64,000 nucleotides of DNA from CAZFVY01 sp964522665 (GTDB lineage: Bacteria > Verrucomicrobiota > Verrucomicrobiia > Limisphaerales > CAZFVY01), in assembly GCA_964522665.1 (NCBI GenBank), contig CAZFVY010000015.1:1-64000 (forward strand), given 5' to 3'. Below are positions 34,701 to 46,700 of the stretch, piece after piece (positions within the stretch are counted from its first letter, which is position 1; every line of letters starts with the position of its first letter). A model generated the notes under the pieces. The model made no database searches. It was not told the origin of the DNA and worked only from the letters and a program-made list of their open reading frames with translations. Made by a program: the position numbers and the translations under genes.

Positions 34701-37700
34701 GGGGAGCATCGCGGATTGGACGGGCGCTCCCGCGAGCCTCGTGAAGAATGGCTCTGGGACGTTGGTTCTGGCGGGCACGAACACTTACTCCGGTGGGACG
34801 ACGGTCGCGGCCGGAACGATGCAAGTCACGGGCGCTCTGGCCGCGAGTGGCGCGCTGACGATCCAGAGTGGGGCGACCTTGACGGGCACGGGAACCGTGG
34901 GACCGCTCACGATTGCCGCCGGCGCGACGCTCGCTCCGGGATCGGGGAATGGTGCATTGAGCGCCAGCAGCGCGGTTTGGTCCGGGGCCGGCCAATACAA
35001 TTGGCAGATCAGTGACGCCGCCGGCGCGGCGGGCGTCGGCTACGATGTTTTGACGGTCACGGGTACGCTGGATGTCTCCGCCGCGAGCGGGTTCGCGATC
35101 AATCTTTGGTCGCTGTCATCGGTTTCGCCGGTAACCAGCGGGAACGCGGCCAATTTCGACAATACGCAACCGCATTCCTGGACCCTGGCGCAGACCACGG
35201 GCGGAATCGTTGGATTCAACGCCGCCAACTTTAGCGTGGTGACCACCGCGGCCAACGGAACCGGGGGATTCGCCAACGTCTTGAACGGTGGCCACTTCAC
35301 CATCGCGCGAGTCGGGAACAATCTCGTGCTTCAGTACTATCCGCCATCGATCATCACCTGGGGAGCTCCGAGTTCGATCGTTTACGGGACCGCGTTGAGC
35401 GGAACGCAATTAAACGCCACCGCCAATGTGGCGGGCACATTCAGCTATTCTCCGGCGACCGGAACAGTTCTTGGCGCGGGAACCAATACTTTGAGCGTCA
35501 CGTTCACGCCGACCGACAACGTCGATTACAGCCCGGCGACGGCGACGCGAAGCCTGGTTGTCACGCCGGCCACGCCGGTCATTACCTGGTCGGCTCCCGC
35601 CAGTATCGTCCACGGGACGGCGCTTAGCTCCACGCAGTTGAACGCGACCGCGAGTGTGCCGGGCACATTCGCTTATAATCCGGCCGCGGCCACGGTGCTC
35701 CCGGCCGGGACCAATTCGCTGGGCGTAACCTTCACTCCCACCGACGCGATTGACTTTAACACGGCGACGGCGACGCAGCTTTTGGTGGTGACGAATGGCC
35801 CCGCGGTAAGTTTGGTGGTGGCGGGCTATCCGTCGTCCACGACCGCGGGAGCGTCAGCGAGCTTTACGGTGACCGCGAAGGACAGTTTCAATTTCACGTC
35901 GCCAACCTTCCGCGGCACGGTTTCGTTCAGCAGTACGGACGCCGCGGCGGCGCTGCCGTCCAGCTATACCTTCGTGGCCGCGGACAATGGGTCGCACACG
36001 TTTAGCGCAACTCTGAAAACGGCGGGGTCGCAATCGCTGACGGCCTCCGCGACGGGTCTGACTTCCGGCGCGCAATCGGGCATTTCCGTGCTTCCCGCCG
36101 CGGTCGCCGGCCTCCAGGTGGCTGGGTACCCATCGCCAAGCATGATCGGCGTGGCGGGGAATTTCACCGTGACGGCGAAGGATGCCTTTAACAATACGGC
36201 CACTCAATTCACCGGGTCCGTTTCCTTCAGCAGCGGCGACAGCGCGGCTTTGTTGCCCACGAACTACACGTTTGTCGCGGGCGACAGCGGGGCGCACGCC
36301 TTTACCGCGACGTTCAAGACCGTGGGTACGCAATCGTTGACGGCCGCCGCAACCGGTCTTACGTCAGGCACGCAAGCCGGCATCGTCGTCAATCCGTACG
36401 TCGCGACGCCGACGACGCTCGCGGACAGCGGGGCGGGCTCGCTGCGCCAGGCGCTGCTTGATCTGAGTTCGGCCGCGGTGCCGGGCACGATCAACCTTTC
36501 CGGTTTGAACGGAACGATCACCTTGGCGAGCGCGCTGCCGATCATCGATCAGGCGGTCACGATCAATGGACCGGGGGCGAGTTCCCTGACGATTAGCGGC
36601 AATAATCTGTACCGCGTCTTCTTTGTCGATGCCGCGGGCGCAAGCGTCCTTATCAACGGAATCACGATCGCGAACGGCCATGCCAAAGGGGGCAACGGAG
36701 GCATTGGCAACAGCGGCGGCGGCGGCGGCTTGGGGGCGGGTGGCGGACTATTCGTCAACGCCGGCAATGTGACGCTCTCCGGAGTTGAATTCGTGAATAA
36801 CAGCGCCGTGGGCGGTAATGGCGGCTCGGTCGCCAGTAATACGGCGATCGGCGGCGGCGGTGGTGGTGGTTTGGGGGGCGACGGTGGCGTGGGTGGGAGC
36901 CTCGCGGGCGCCGGCGGTGGCGGGTATCTGGGGATCGGTGGCCCCGGTGGCAGCGCCAGTAATGGCTACGGCGGGGGTGGCGGCGGTGGCGGCAAATTTG
37001 GCAATGGCGCCGGTAATACCCAATTGGTCGGTGGCGGTGGCGGCGGTTTGGGCAATGCGTCCGGTCAGTCCGGTGGCTCGGGCGGAGGCGGCCAAGGAGG
37101 AAATAACACCAATCGCGGCGGCAACTCGGCCGGCGCGGATGGGCAAGTCAACGGCGGTGGCGGCGGCGGCGGCGATGGAGCCGTCAGCGGCTACGAAGGT
37201 GGCAACGGCGGCGCCGGCGGCAAGTTCGGCGGTGGCGGCGGCGCGCGAATGGCCGGCAACGCGGGAGCCGGCGGCGATTTTGGCGGCGGTGGTGGCGCGG
37301 GCGATGACGGGGGATACCCTGCTAGTATCGCCAAGGCGGGCAATGGTGGCTTTGGCGGCGGCGCCGGTGGCGCCGGTTGGAGCAATTCGGGCGGCTTGGC
37401 GGGCTTTGGCGCAGGTGGCGGAGGGTCGGACTTTGGTAATGGCGGACCCGGGGCCTTCGGGGGCATTGGCGGCTTCGACGACATCGATCATCGGGCGGCA
37501 GGCGGCGGCGGCGGCGCTTTGGGCGCGTCGGTCTTTGTCCGCGCGTCGAATGGCGCCACGCTTACCTTGGTTGACAGTGAATCTGACGCGGGGACGTTGA
37601 CGCCGGGCGTAGCCGGGAGCGGCTTCAATGTGCCGAATCAGTCCCGGCTGGCGGCGAACGGATCGAGCGCGGGCAATTCGTTCTTTTTATTGGGTGGGAC

Positions 37701-40700
37701 GACCACCTTAACCATTCAGAGCGGAACCAAGACCATCTCGGGGAGCATTGCGGATTGGACGGGCGCTCTCGCGAGCCTCGTGAAGAATGGCTCTGGGACG
37801 TTGGTTCTCGCGGGCACGAACACTTACTCCGGTGGGACGACTGTCGCGGCCGGGACGATGCAAGTCACGGGCAGTCTGGCGGCGAGTGGCGCGCTGACGA
37901 TCCAGAGTGGAGCGACCTTGACGGGCACGGGAACCGTGGGACCGCTCACGATTGCCGCCGGCGCGACGCTCGCTCCGGGATCGGGGAATGGTGCATTGAG
38001 CGCCAGCAGCGCGGTTTGGTCCGGGGCCGGCCAATACAATTGGCAGATCAGTGACGCCGCCGGCGCGGCGGGCGTCGGCTACGATGTTTTGACGGTCACG
38101 GGTACGCTGGATGTCTCCGCCGCGAGCGGGTTCGCGATCAATCTTTGGTCGCTGTCATCGGTTTCGCCGGTAACCAGCGGGAACGCGGCCAATTTCGACA
38201 ATACGCAACCGCATTCCTGGACCCTGGCACAGACGACGGGCGGGATCGTTGGGTTCAACGCCGCCAACTTTACCTTGGTGACCACCGCGGCCAACGGGAC
38301 CGGGGGATTTGCCAACGCCTTGAACGGTGGCCATTTTGCCATCGGGGTGGTGGGCAATAATCTCATGCTTCAGTTCTATCCGGCGTCGATCATCACCTGG
38401 GGTACTCCCGCTGCGGTTGTTTACGGGACCGCGTTGAGCGGAACGCAACTGAACGCCACCGCTAACGTGGCGGGCACGTTCAGCTATACGCCCGCCTCGG
38501 GAGTAGTCCCAAGCGCGGGTACCAATACCTTGAGCGTTACGTTCACGCCGACCGACACCACGAATTACGTCGCGGCGACCGCGACCACGAAACTCGTGGT
38601 GACCCGGGCGACTCCCGTGATCACCTGGACGCCCCCCGCCATTGTCTATGGAACGGCATTGAGCGCCGCGCAACTAAACGCCACCGCGAACGTCGCGGGC
38701 GTCTATGTTTATACGCCGGCGGCGGGTGTCGTGCTTACGGTTGGAACGAATACCTTGAGCGTCACGTTCACGCCGACCGATGGCGTGGATTACGTGGCGA
38801 CGTCCACGACGCGACCCTTGGTGGTGACGAAGGCCACGCCCGTCATTACTTGGTCGGCTCCTTCGGCGATCGTCTATGGGACGGCGCTGACCGCGGCGCA
38901 GCTCAACGCCACGGCGAACACTCCGGGGACCTTCAGCTACTCACCCGCCGCCGGCGTCGTGCTGAGCGCCGGGACCAACACGCTGGGCGTGACGTTCACC
39001 CCGACCGATTCCGCCGATTACAATTCGGCCAGCGCCTCCCAAAGCCTGGTGGTTGCCAAAGCGACGCCCGTGCTTACCTGGGCGACACCCTCCGCCATCG
39101 TGTATGGGACGGCGCTGAGCGCGACGCAATTGAACGCGACCGCCAACGTCCCGGGCACGTTTAGCTACACCCCGGCTTCGGGCGTGGCGCCCAACGCGGG
39201 AACCAACGCTTTGAGCGTGACGTTCACCCCCACGGACGGGGTCGATTACGCGACCGCTTCGGCCAACCAGTCTTTGGTGGTAACGAAGGCGGTCCCGGTG
39301 ATCACTTGGACGGCCCCGTCCAGCATCGTGTATGGAACGACGCTGAGCGGGACGCAGTTGAACGCCACCGCGAATACGCCCGGGACGTTTGCCTACTCGC
39401 CGGTGGCCGGCTCGACCCTTGGCGCCGGAACGAACACGCTGAGCGTGACGTTCACACCCACCGCCGCCACGAATTACACGACGGCGTCCGCCACGCAGAG
39501 CCTGGTCGTCACCAAGGCCACGCCGGTCGTCACGTGGGCGGCTCCCTCGCCCATTGTTTACGGAACGACGCTGAGCGCGACCCAGTTGAGCGCGACGGCG
39601 AGTGTGCCCGGAACCTTCGCCTATTCGCCTGCGGTCGGCGCGACGCTGGGCGCCGGAACGAACACGCTCAGCGTTACGTTCACACCCACGGACGGCGTTG
39701 ATTACACGGTCGTGACCACGACGCGAAGTTTGGTGGTGACCAAGGCGACGCCAGTTATTACTTGGTCGGCTCCGTCGGCCATTGTCTATGGCACGGCGCT
39801 GAGCGGCACGCAGTTGAACGCGACGGCCAACGTGCCCGGAACCTTGGTTTATTCGCCGGTCGCGGGTACGACGCTGAGCGCCGGGACCAATACTCTGAGC
39901 GTGACGTTCACGCCGACCGACGGCGTCGATTACAACTCGGCCTCCGCCTCGGTGAGTTTGGTGGTGACCAAGGCGTCACCCGTAATTACCTGGTCGGCTC
40001 CTTCGGCGATTGTCTATGGAACGACGCTGAGCGGCACGCAGTTGAACGCGACGGCCAACGTGCCCGGAACCTTTGCCTATTCGCCCGCCGCGGGTACGAC
40101 GCCCAGCGCCGGCACCAACACTCTGAGCGTGACGTTCACGCCCACGGACGGCGTAGATTACGCCACCGCCGCCACCACCCGAAGCCTGGTAGTGACGAAA
40201 GCGACGCCGGTGATTACCTGGTCGGCGCCGTCCGCGATCGTCTATGGCACGGCGCTGAGCGGGACGCAGTTGAACGCGACGGCCAGTGTGCCCGGAACCT
40301 TTGGTTATTCGCCGGTCCTGGATACGACGCTCAGCGCCGGTACCAACACTCTGAGCGTGACGTTCACCCCCACGGATGGCGTCGATTACACCACGGCGAC
40401 CGCCTCGACGAGTTTGGTGGTGAGTAAGGCGACGCCGGTGATTACCTGGTCGTCCCCGTCCGCGATTGTCTATGGCACGGCGCTGAGCGGAACGCAGTTG
40501 AACGCGACGGCGAGCGTGCCTGGAACCTTTAGTTATTCACCGGTCGTCGGTACGACGCTCCCCGCGGGTACGAATACGCTGAGCGTCACTTTCACCCCGA
40601 CCGACCTCTCCGATTACACCACGGCCGCGACCACCCGAAGCCTGGTAGTGACGAAAGCTACGCCCGTTATTACGTGGTCAGCGCCGTCCGCGATTGTCTA

Positions 40701-43700
40701 TGGCACGGCGCTGAGCGCGACGCAGTTGAACGCGACGGCCAATGTGCCCGGAACTTTTAGTTATTCGCCGGTCGTCGGTACGACGCTCGGCGCGGGTACG
40801 AATTCACTGAGCGCCACCTTCACGCCTACCGACCTCTCCGATTACACCACGGCGACCGCCTCGACGAGTTTGGTGGTGTCCAAGGCGACGCCGGTGATTA
40901 CGTGGTCAGCTCCGTCCACGATTGTTTATGGCACGGCGCTGAGCGTGACGCAGTTAAATGCGACCGCCAATGTGCCCGGAACCTTCAGTTATTCTCCGGC
41001 CGTCGGGACGACGCTGAACGCTGGCACCAACACGCTGAGCGCGACGTTCACACCGACCGACGGAGCGGATTACAATACGGCCGCAACCACGCAAAGTTTG
41101 GTGGTGACCAAAGCGACGCCGACGATTACTTGGACGGCGCCGTCCGCCATCGTCTATGGAACGCTCCTGAGCGGAACGCAGTTGAATGCCACGGCCAATG
41201 TGCCCGGCACATTCGCCTACAGCCCCGCCGCCGGGGCCGTGCTCAGCGCCGGAACCAACGCCCTGAGCGTGACGTTCACTCCGACCGATGGCGCCGACTA
41301 TACTGCAGTCTCAGGCGCGCAAACCTTAGTAGTGTCGAAGGCGACTCCGACCATCACCTGGTCGGCGCCTGCCAACATCGTCTATGGAACGGTCCTGGAC
41401 CAAACCCAGTTGAACGCCAGCGCCAATGTGCCGGGAACGTTTACTTATACGCCGGCCGCGGGCACGACTCTCACCGGTGGAACGAACACTTTAAGCGTTA
41501 GCTTTAGCCCGACCGATGGGGTTGACTACAACGTCGCGAGCGCCACCCAGAGTTTGGTGGTTTCTCCGGCGACTCCGGTCATCACCTGGGCCGCGCCGCC
41601 GGCGATCGTTTACGGCACGGCGCTAAGCACGGCGCAGTTGAACGCGACCGCCAATGTGGCCGGGTCATTTAGCTATCTCCCTGACGCGGGCGCGACGCTT
41701 CCCGCCGGAATCAACGCGCTCAGCGTTACGTTCGCTCCCGCGGACACGACCAACTACACGACGGCCACCGCGACGCAATCGTTGACCGTGACGCCCGCCG
41801 CTCCGGTCATCACCTGGGCCGCGCCGACGTCGATCGTATTCGGCGCAACCTTGAGTGGAGCGCAATTGAATGCGACCGCGAACGTGCCCGGAACGTTCGC
41901 TTACACGCCGGCCGCCGGAACCACGCCCAGCGCCGGAACCAATGTTCTGAGCGTGACGTTCACTCCGACGGACGGCCTTGATTATTCCGCCGCGACGACG
42001 ACGCGCAGCCTGGTTGTGTCGAAGGCCACGCCGACGATCACTTGGGCGTCGCCGTCCAACGTAGTATATGGCGCGGTCCTGGACCAAACGCAGTTGAACG
42101 CGACCGCCAATGTCCCGGGAATCTTTACCTACACGCCCGTGGCTGGAACCACGCTCACGGCGGGAACGAACACGCTCAGCGTGACGTTCACTCCGTCCGA
42201 TAGCGCTGATTACAATTCAGCGTCCGCCTCGCAAACCTTGGTTGTCACGCCCGCCACGCCGACGATTACGTGGGCCACTCCCTCGGCCATCGTGTATGGA
42301 ACGGCGCTCAGCGCGACTCAACTTAATGCCACCGCCAGCGTGGATGGCACGTTTAGCTACGCTCCCGATTTTGGCACGACCCTACCCGCGGGCGCGAACG
42401 CGCTCACCGTGACGTTTAGTCCAACCGATACGACCAACTACACCGCCGCGACCGCGACGCGCGCCTTGACGGTGGCGCCGGCGACGCCGGTTATCACGTG
42501 GGTTGCGCTGGCGCCGATTCTTTTTGGCGCGCCGGTGAGCGGAGCGCAACTGAACGCCACCGCGAATGTCCCGGGCACGTTTAGTTACATTCCCGCGACC
42601 GGCGCGGTACTGAGCGTTGGGTCCAACCGTCTCAAGACGCTCTTTACTCCGGATGACGCCGTCGATTATACGACGGCTACCGCGGCGCAAACATTGATTG
42701 TCTCGAAAGCCACGCCGACGATCACGTGGGCGACGCCGTCCAATATCGTGTACGGCACGGTCTTGGACCAAACGCAGTTGAACGCGACGGCCGACGTGCC
42801 GGGAACCTTCACCTATACTCCCGCCGCGGGCACGACGCTCACCACTGGAACGAACGCGCTTAGCGTCGTTTTCAACCCGGCTGACGGCGCCGACTACAAC
42901 GTGGCTTCCGCGGCGCAAACCTTGGTGGTGACGCAGGCGACGCCGGTGGTCAGTTGGCCGACGCCCGATGCCATCGTGTATGGAACGCCTTTGACCACGG
43001 CTCAACTCAATGCCACCGCCAACGTGGACGGGACATTCAGCTATTTGCCGGCGCTGGGAACCGTGCTTAAGGCCAGCACGCTCACGCTCAACGTTACGTT
43101 TACGCCGTCCGACACGACCAACTACAGTTCGGTCGATGCGACGCAAAGTTTAACGGTTTCTCAGGCCACGCCGCTCATCACGTGGGCTGCTCCCGCCGCC
43201 ATTGTTTACGGGACGGCGTTGGACGCGACGCAATTGAACGCGACGGCGAACGTGCCTGGCACGTTTACCTACATCCCGGATTTTGGCGCGACGCTCGATG
43301 CCGGGTCCAACCGACTCAAAGTCAGCTTCGCTCCGGCTGACGCCGCGAATTACACCTTCGCAAACTCCTCGCAAACCTTGGTCGTGGCGGCAGCGAATCA
43401 GACGATCACTTTCGCCGCGGTCCCCGACAAGACGTACGGCGACGCGCCGATCACGCTCTCCGCGACGGCCTCGTCCGGATTGCCGGTGAGCTTCAGCCTC
43501 GTCAGCGGACCGGCGCGGTTAACGGGCAACGTATTGACGCTCACGGGCGCCGGGTCCGTGACGGTTCGCGCCGCGCAGGGCGGCAGCGCGGACTACCTGG
43601 CGGCGTCATCCGTCGATCGTACATTCACCGTGGGCAAAGCCAACCCGGTCATCAATTGGGCGGCCCCGACGAATATCGTGTATGGAACGGCGTTGAGCGC

Positions 43701-46700
43701 GTTGCAATTGAACGCGACCGCCAGTGTGCCCGGGACCTTTACCTACTTGCCCGAGGCCAGCATCGTGCTCCCCGCGGGAACGAATACGCTCGCCGTGGCC
43801 TTCACGCCAACTGATTCCGCCAATTACAACACCGCGTCCTCTAGCGTGGACCTGGTCGTCGATCCGGCGCCGCTGACGATCACCGCGGACAGCCAAGAGA
43901 AGACTTACGGCGCGGCTAATCCGACCTTGACCGCGACCTACAGCGGGTTCGTCAACAATGACACAGCGGCGAGCCTCAACCCCGCGGTCATGTTCAGTAC
44001 CACCGCCACGATCACCAGCGCCGTGGGCGGCTATCCGATCTCGGTAACCGGCGCCACGAACTCGAATTACACCATCACCTTCGTCGGCGGAATTCTGACG
44101 GTGGCCCCGGCGGTCCTCACGGTTACCGCGGACAACGCCACGCGAGTCTATGGCTCGACCAACCCGGCGCTGACGGGAACCGTCGTCGGAATCGTCAACC
44201 AAGACCCCATCACCGCGGCTTACCACACGACGGCGACCGTGAGCAGCGCGGTCGGCCAGTATGACATCGTTCCGAGCGTCAGCGACGTCGCGGGCGAACT
44301 CGCCAACTACAGCGTCACGGTCGTCAATGGCTCCCTCGTCGTGACACCCGCGGGGCTGACCGTCACGGCGAATGATGCCGCGCGCGATTTCGGAACGTCG
44401 AACCCGGCTTTCGCCGCGACGCTCAGTGGCTTCGTCAACGGCGACGGAGTTGCGGTCGTCAGCGGGGCGGCGGCGTTCGCGACGACCGCGACGCTCACGA
44501 GCCTTCCGGGCGTCTATCCCATCACGCCTTCCGCCGGTACGTTGGTGGCGAGCAACTACGCCTTCACGGCCTTCGTCAATGGCGCGCTGACCGTCCGTAA
44601 CACGCCACCGTCCGCCAACCCGCAGAGCATCACGGTCGCCGAAAACGCTTCGGCCAACCTAACGCTCACCGGTTCTGATCCCGAGGGCGCGTCGTTGAGG
44701 TTTACGGTGAAGACTCCGCCGAGCCACGGCGATTTGGGCGGAACCGCGCCGAACTTCACCTACCTGCCTCGCGTCGGTTACAGTGGCGCGGACAGCTTCA
44801 CCTTCACTTCGTTCGATGGGGAACTCGAGTCCGCCCCGGCCACGGTCACGATTACCGTCACGGCCGTTCCGCAGCCGCCGACCATTTCGTCAATCGGCGC
44901 GCAAACGATGTCCACCAACTCCTCACTCCACTTGGTCTTCAGCGTGGGCGACGTGGATACGGATCTCGCCGCCCTGGCCGTGACCGCGCAGTCGAGCAAC
45001 GGAACTCTGGTGCCGAATTCCGCGAGCGCGTTGAACCTCGGCGGCGCGGGCGCCAGCCGGAGTCTCGACGTTACTCCGGCGCTCAATCAGGCCGGCTCCG
45101 CGACGATTACGCTAAGCGTTAGCGACGGAACCTCGACGGTTTCGACCGCGTTCCTGCTTACGGTCAGCGGCGGATCCACCTCGACCAATTTTGCCGGAGC
45201 CGCGCTGGATGGTTATATCTCGAATGGACGCGTATTCTTTGACGCGAACGGCAATGGCGTCCAAGACGCCAACGAACCCGGTACTCAGACCGACGGACAG
45301 GGTCACTTTAATCTGGCGGTTGATGTCGCCACGTTTGACCAAAATCACAATGGCCAACTCGACGCGAACGAAGGACATCTGGTCCTCGTCGGTGGAACCG
45401 ATATCGCCACCGGGCTGCCTAACTCGGGCAGCTTGAGCGCGCCATTGGGCGCCACGGTGGTCACGCCATTGACGACCGTGATCGATCAATTGCAGCGGCA
45501 GAATCCGGCGCTGACGAGCGCTCAAGGCGCGCAGTTGCTGTTGGGCGCGTTGGGTGTTCCCGCCTCCGTCAGTGGCAGCGTCAACGTGCTGACCTACGAT
45601 CCCTTCAACGCCGCGCAAGCCGGCGACCCGAACGCCACGGCCATTCAAAACGCCGCGGCAAAAATCTCCGACACGGTCGCGCAGGCGTCCGCCTTGTTGA
45701 GCGGGGCGACCTCACAATCCTCCGCCCAACTCAGCGTCTCGGTCACCCGAACGTTGGCGGCGCAGGTACTGGCGTCCGGCCAACTTGATCTCAGCTCTCA
45801 GAGTGGCGTGGCGAATCTCATCACCCAAAGCGCCGCCGCCGCGAACGCGTCCCTTTCGGACGCGGTGACGCAGGGGGCGGCGGCGGTGGTGGCGGGCGTG
45901 AATCAAGCCGCGGACGCGATCGCCGCGTCCGGGGCCGCTCCGGAGACGGGGCTGGCGCAATTGATCCAAGTGCAGCATGTCGCGCAGGCCGATCTCGCGG
46001 CTAACCTGGCCGCCGTCGGCGCGGGCGGCGTGGCGATCGACGACGTCGTCGTCGCGCGCACGGGCGCCAATTTGTCGGCCGCCATTCAAGCAGCTCCGGT
46101 GGGAGATCTCATTGGCTTCGATACGCGGCCGGGGATTGTCTCATTCAGTGGCGCGGCGTTCCAAGTTCGCGAAGGCGGCGCCGCGGTTCAACCGGTCACG
46201 CTGACTCGCCAGCAAGGAACGCGCGGAACGATCTCGGTGGTCGTCACGCTAAGTGACGGCACGGCGACGGCGTCGTCCGGGGATTACACGCCCGGCGGCA
46301 TTCCGGTCGTCTTCGCGGACGGCGAGATTAGCAAGACGGTCGATTTGACCGGCCGGATCGCGGCGGATGGCATAGTGGAAGGAAACGAGACGATCTTGCT
46401 GAGCGTGGCGCTGGCGCCCGGCTCGGCGACTGGGTCCGCGGTCGGATTGCAGAGCACGGCGACGCTTACGGTGATCGATGGAGATTCACCCGGCTCGTTC
46501 GCCTTCAATTCCGGTGGTTTCAGTCTCTCCGCCAGTGGCGCGGCGCCGAATACGGTCACGATCGCGCGCACTTCGGGAACCGCGGGCGTGGTGAACTTGA
46601 CGCTGACCCCAACGCCTATTCCCGGGGGCGCCGTCCCTGGCGTGGACTATGTGGCGGCCCCTATCGCCGTGACCTTCGCCGCCGGCGAACAATACCGGCT

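Noticed and set aside
38392..43404. CRISPR-like regular repetition
   Set aside because: The 228-bp units are contiguous and translate in one open frame with no spacers, so this is a protein-coding repeat array.
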